The notes under the pieces were generated by a model. The model searched no databases. It was not told the origin of the DNA and worked only from the letters and a program-made list of their open reading frames with translations. Shown here one piece after another: positions 7,239 to 7,456 of a stretch of 7,456 bases of DNA. Where the stretch lies: positions 1-7,456 of the forward strand of contig JABIQF010000017.1 of assembly GCA_018668095.1 (NCBI GenBank), read 5' to 3'. Position numbers and translations under genes: made by a program. The DNA is from Cellvibrionales bacterium. GTDB lineage: Bacteria; Pseudomonadota; Gammaproteobacteria; Pseudomonadales; UBA7434. Position 1 is the stretch's first letter; each line of letters opens with the position of its first letter.

Positions 7239-7245
7239 TCACTTC
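7201..7245 (-). repeat. 15-bp tandem repeat, two perfect copies and one degenerate
   Basis: The plus-strand unit TCTCACTATCACTTT occurs at 7201-7215 and 7216-7230, with a third copy at 7231-7245 carrying 3 mismatches. On the minus strand the third copy contains the stop codon of the cupin-like gene (7241-7239). Reading on in that frame, each perfect unit gives GAA AAG TGA TAG TGA, so the repeat supplies several further stop codons. Confidence 0.9.
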
Positions 7246-7456
7246 TCTAGCTTACGTCGTAACATCGCCCATAATTGCTTGGCCGTTGCATCATCAATAT
7301 CGCCTAAGACACCTAACACTTCATCAGGAATATGAGACAGCGCATTGGGCTCTTGCTCAAACACATAATGATTAAACAGCGTTTGCCAAGCTCGTTTTTG
7401 TTCTGCAGGCAGCGTCTTAATGCTGAGTAAAGCATGAACCAATGTATCCATAGGCG
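7239..7456 (-). CDS. C-terminal end of a probable cupin-like (JmjC-related, cupin_8 type) protein, cut by window edge
   Basis: The visible frame runs from the right edge to a TGA at 7241-7239 and gives about 71 residues, mostly helical, ending LWAMLRRKLEK. The first ATG (7451) has only CGCCT upstream in the window and no ribosome site, and the frame stays open to the edge. The segment HALLSIKTLPAEQKRAW ... HYVF ... HIPDEVLGVLG resembles, from memory, the C-terminal tail of cupin-like proteins that sit next to tryptophan halogenases and TonB-dependent receptors. The cupin barrel and its metal-binding residues would lie beyond the edge, so function cannot be confirmed. It may alternatively be a small stand-alone helical protein. 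It is on the same strand as the halogenase, 128 nt upstream. Confidence 0.6.
   Translation of the reverse strand, partial: PMDTLVHALLSIKTLPAEQKRAWQTLFNHYVFEQEPNALSHIPDEVLGVLGDIDDATAKQLWAMLRRKLEK

Noticed and set aside
7201..7245. Short repeats considered as a CRISPR array
   Set aside because: The units are 15 bp, directly adjacent and without spacers, so this is a simple tandem repeat.
6917..7375. Plus-strand open frames across the halogenase start, the spacer and the cupin-like gene
   Set aside because: They run antisense to supported genes, and the one at 7190 begins by translating the tandem repeat (repeated LTITF), so it is not a real protein.

Overview
The window looks like a piece of chromosome from a gammaproteobacterium, probably marine or aquatic, with moderate G+C (low-to-mid 40s by eye). 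The taxonomic hint comes from a full-length AcnB very close to the enterobacterial protein and from TmcA, a tRNA acetyltransferase found mainly in gammaproteobacteria. The genus cannot be named from the sequence. All genes lie on the minus strand, so transcription runs from right to left.

Layout in transcription order: (i) 7456-7239 is the 3' end of a gene cut by the window edge, probably a cupin-like (JmjC-related) protein. (ii) 7238-7111 is a spacer with a 15-bp tandem repeat. (iii) 7110-5620 is a complete flavin-dependent 'tryptophan halogenase' family gene with FAD motif, catalytic Lys79, WxWxIP motif and catalytic Glu337. (iv) 5568-3190 is tmcA, starting about 50 nt after the halogenase, with no terminator visible between them. 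(v) 3189-2918 is a 272-nt intergenic/leader region with a good -10 box and four inverted repeats. (vi) 2917-290 is acnB, starting at GTG and ending in a strong intrinsic terminator at 245-209. (vii) 1-120 is a hairpin-rich block that looks like a dispersed non-coding repeat.

acnB (TCA cycle) and tmcA (ac4C at the wobble base of elongator tRNA-Met) are housekeeping genes with no obvious functional link. The accessory part is the right end. Halogenases of this non-PrnA type often sit beside cupin-like proteins, and commonly also TonB-dependent receptors and SapC-like proteins, in marine and plant-associated Proteobacteria. Their natural substrates are mostly unknown. The halogenase/cupin pair is therefore the best candidate for undescribed biology; any receptor would lie beyond the right edge.

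Other points of interest are the structured acnB leader with two very short ORFs, a 24-bp in-frame duplication inside tmcA, and a tandem repeat that multiplies in-frame stop codons behind the cupin-like gene. No tRNA, rRNA, CRISPR array or transposase gene was seen.
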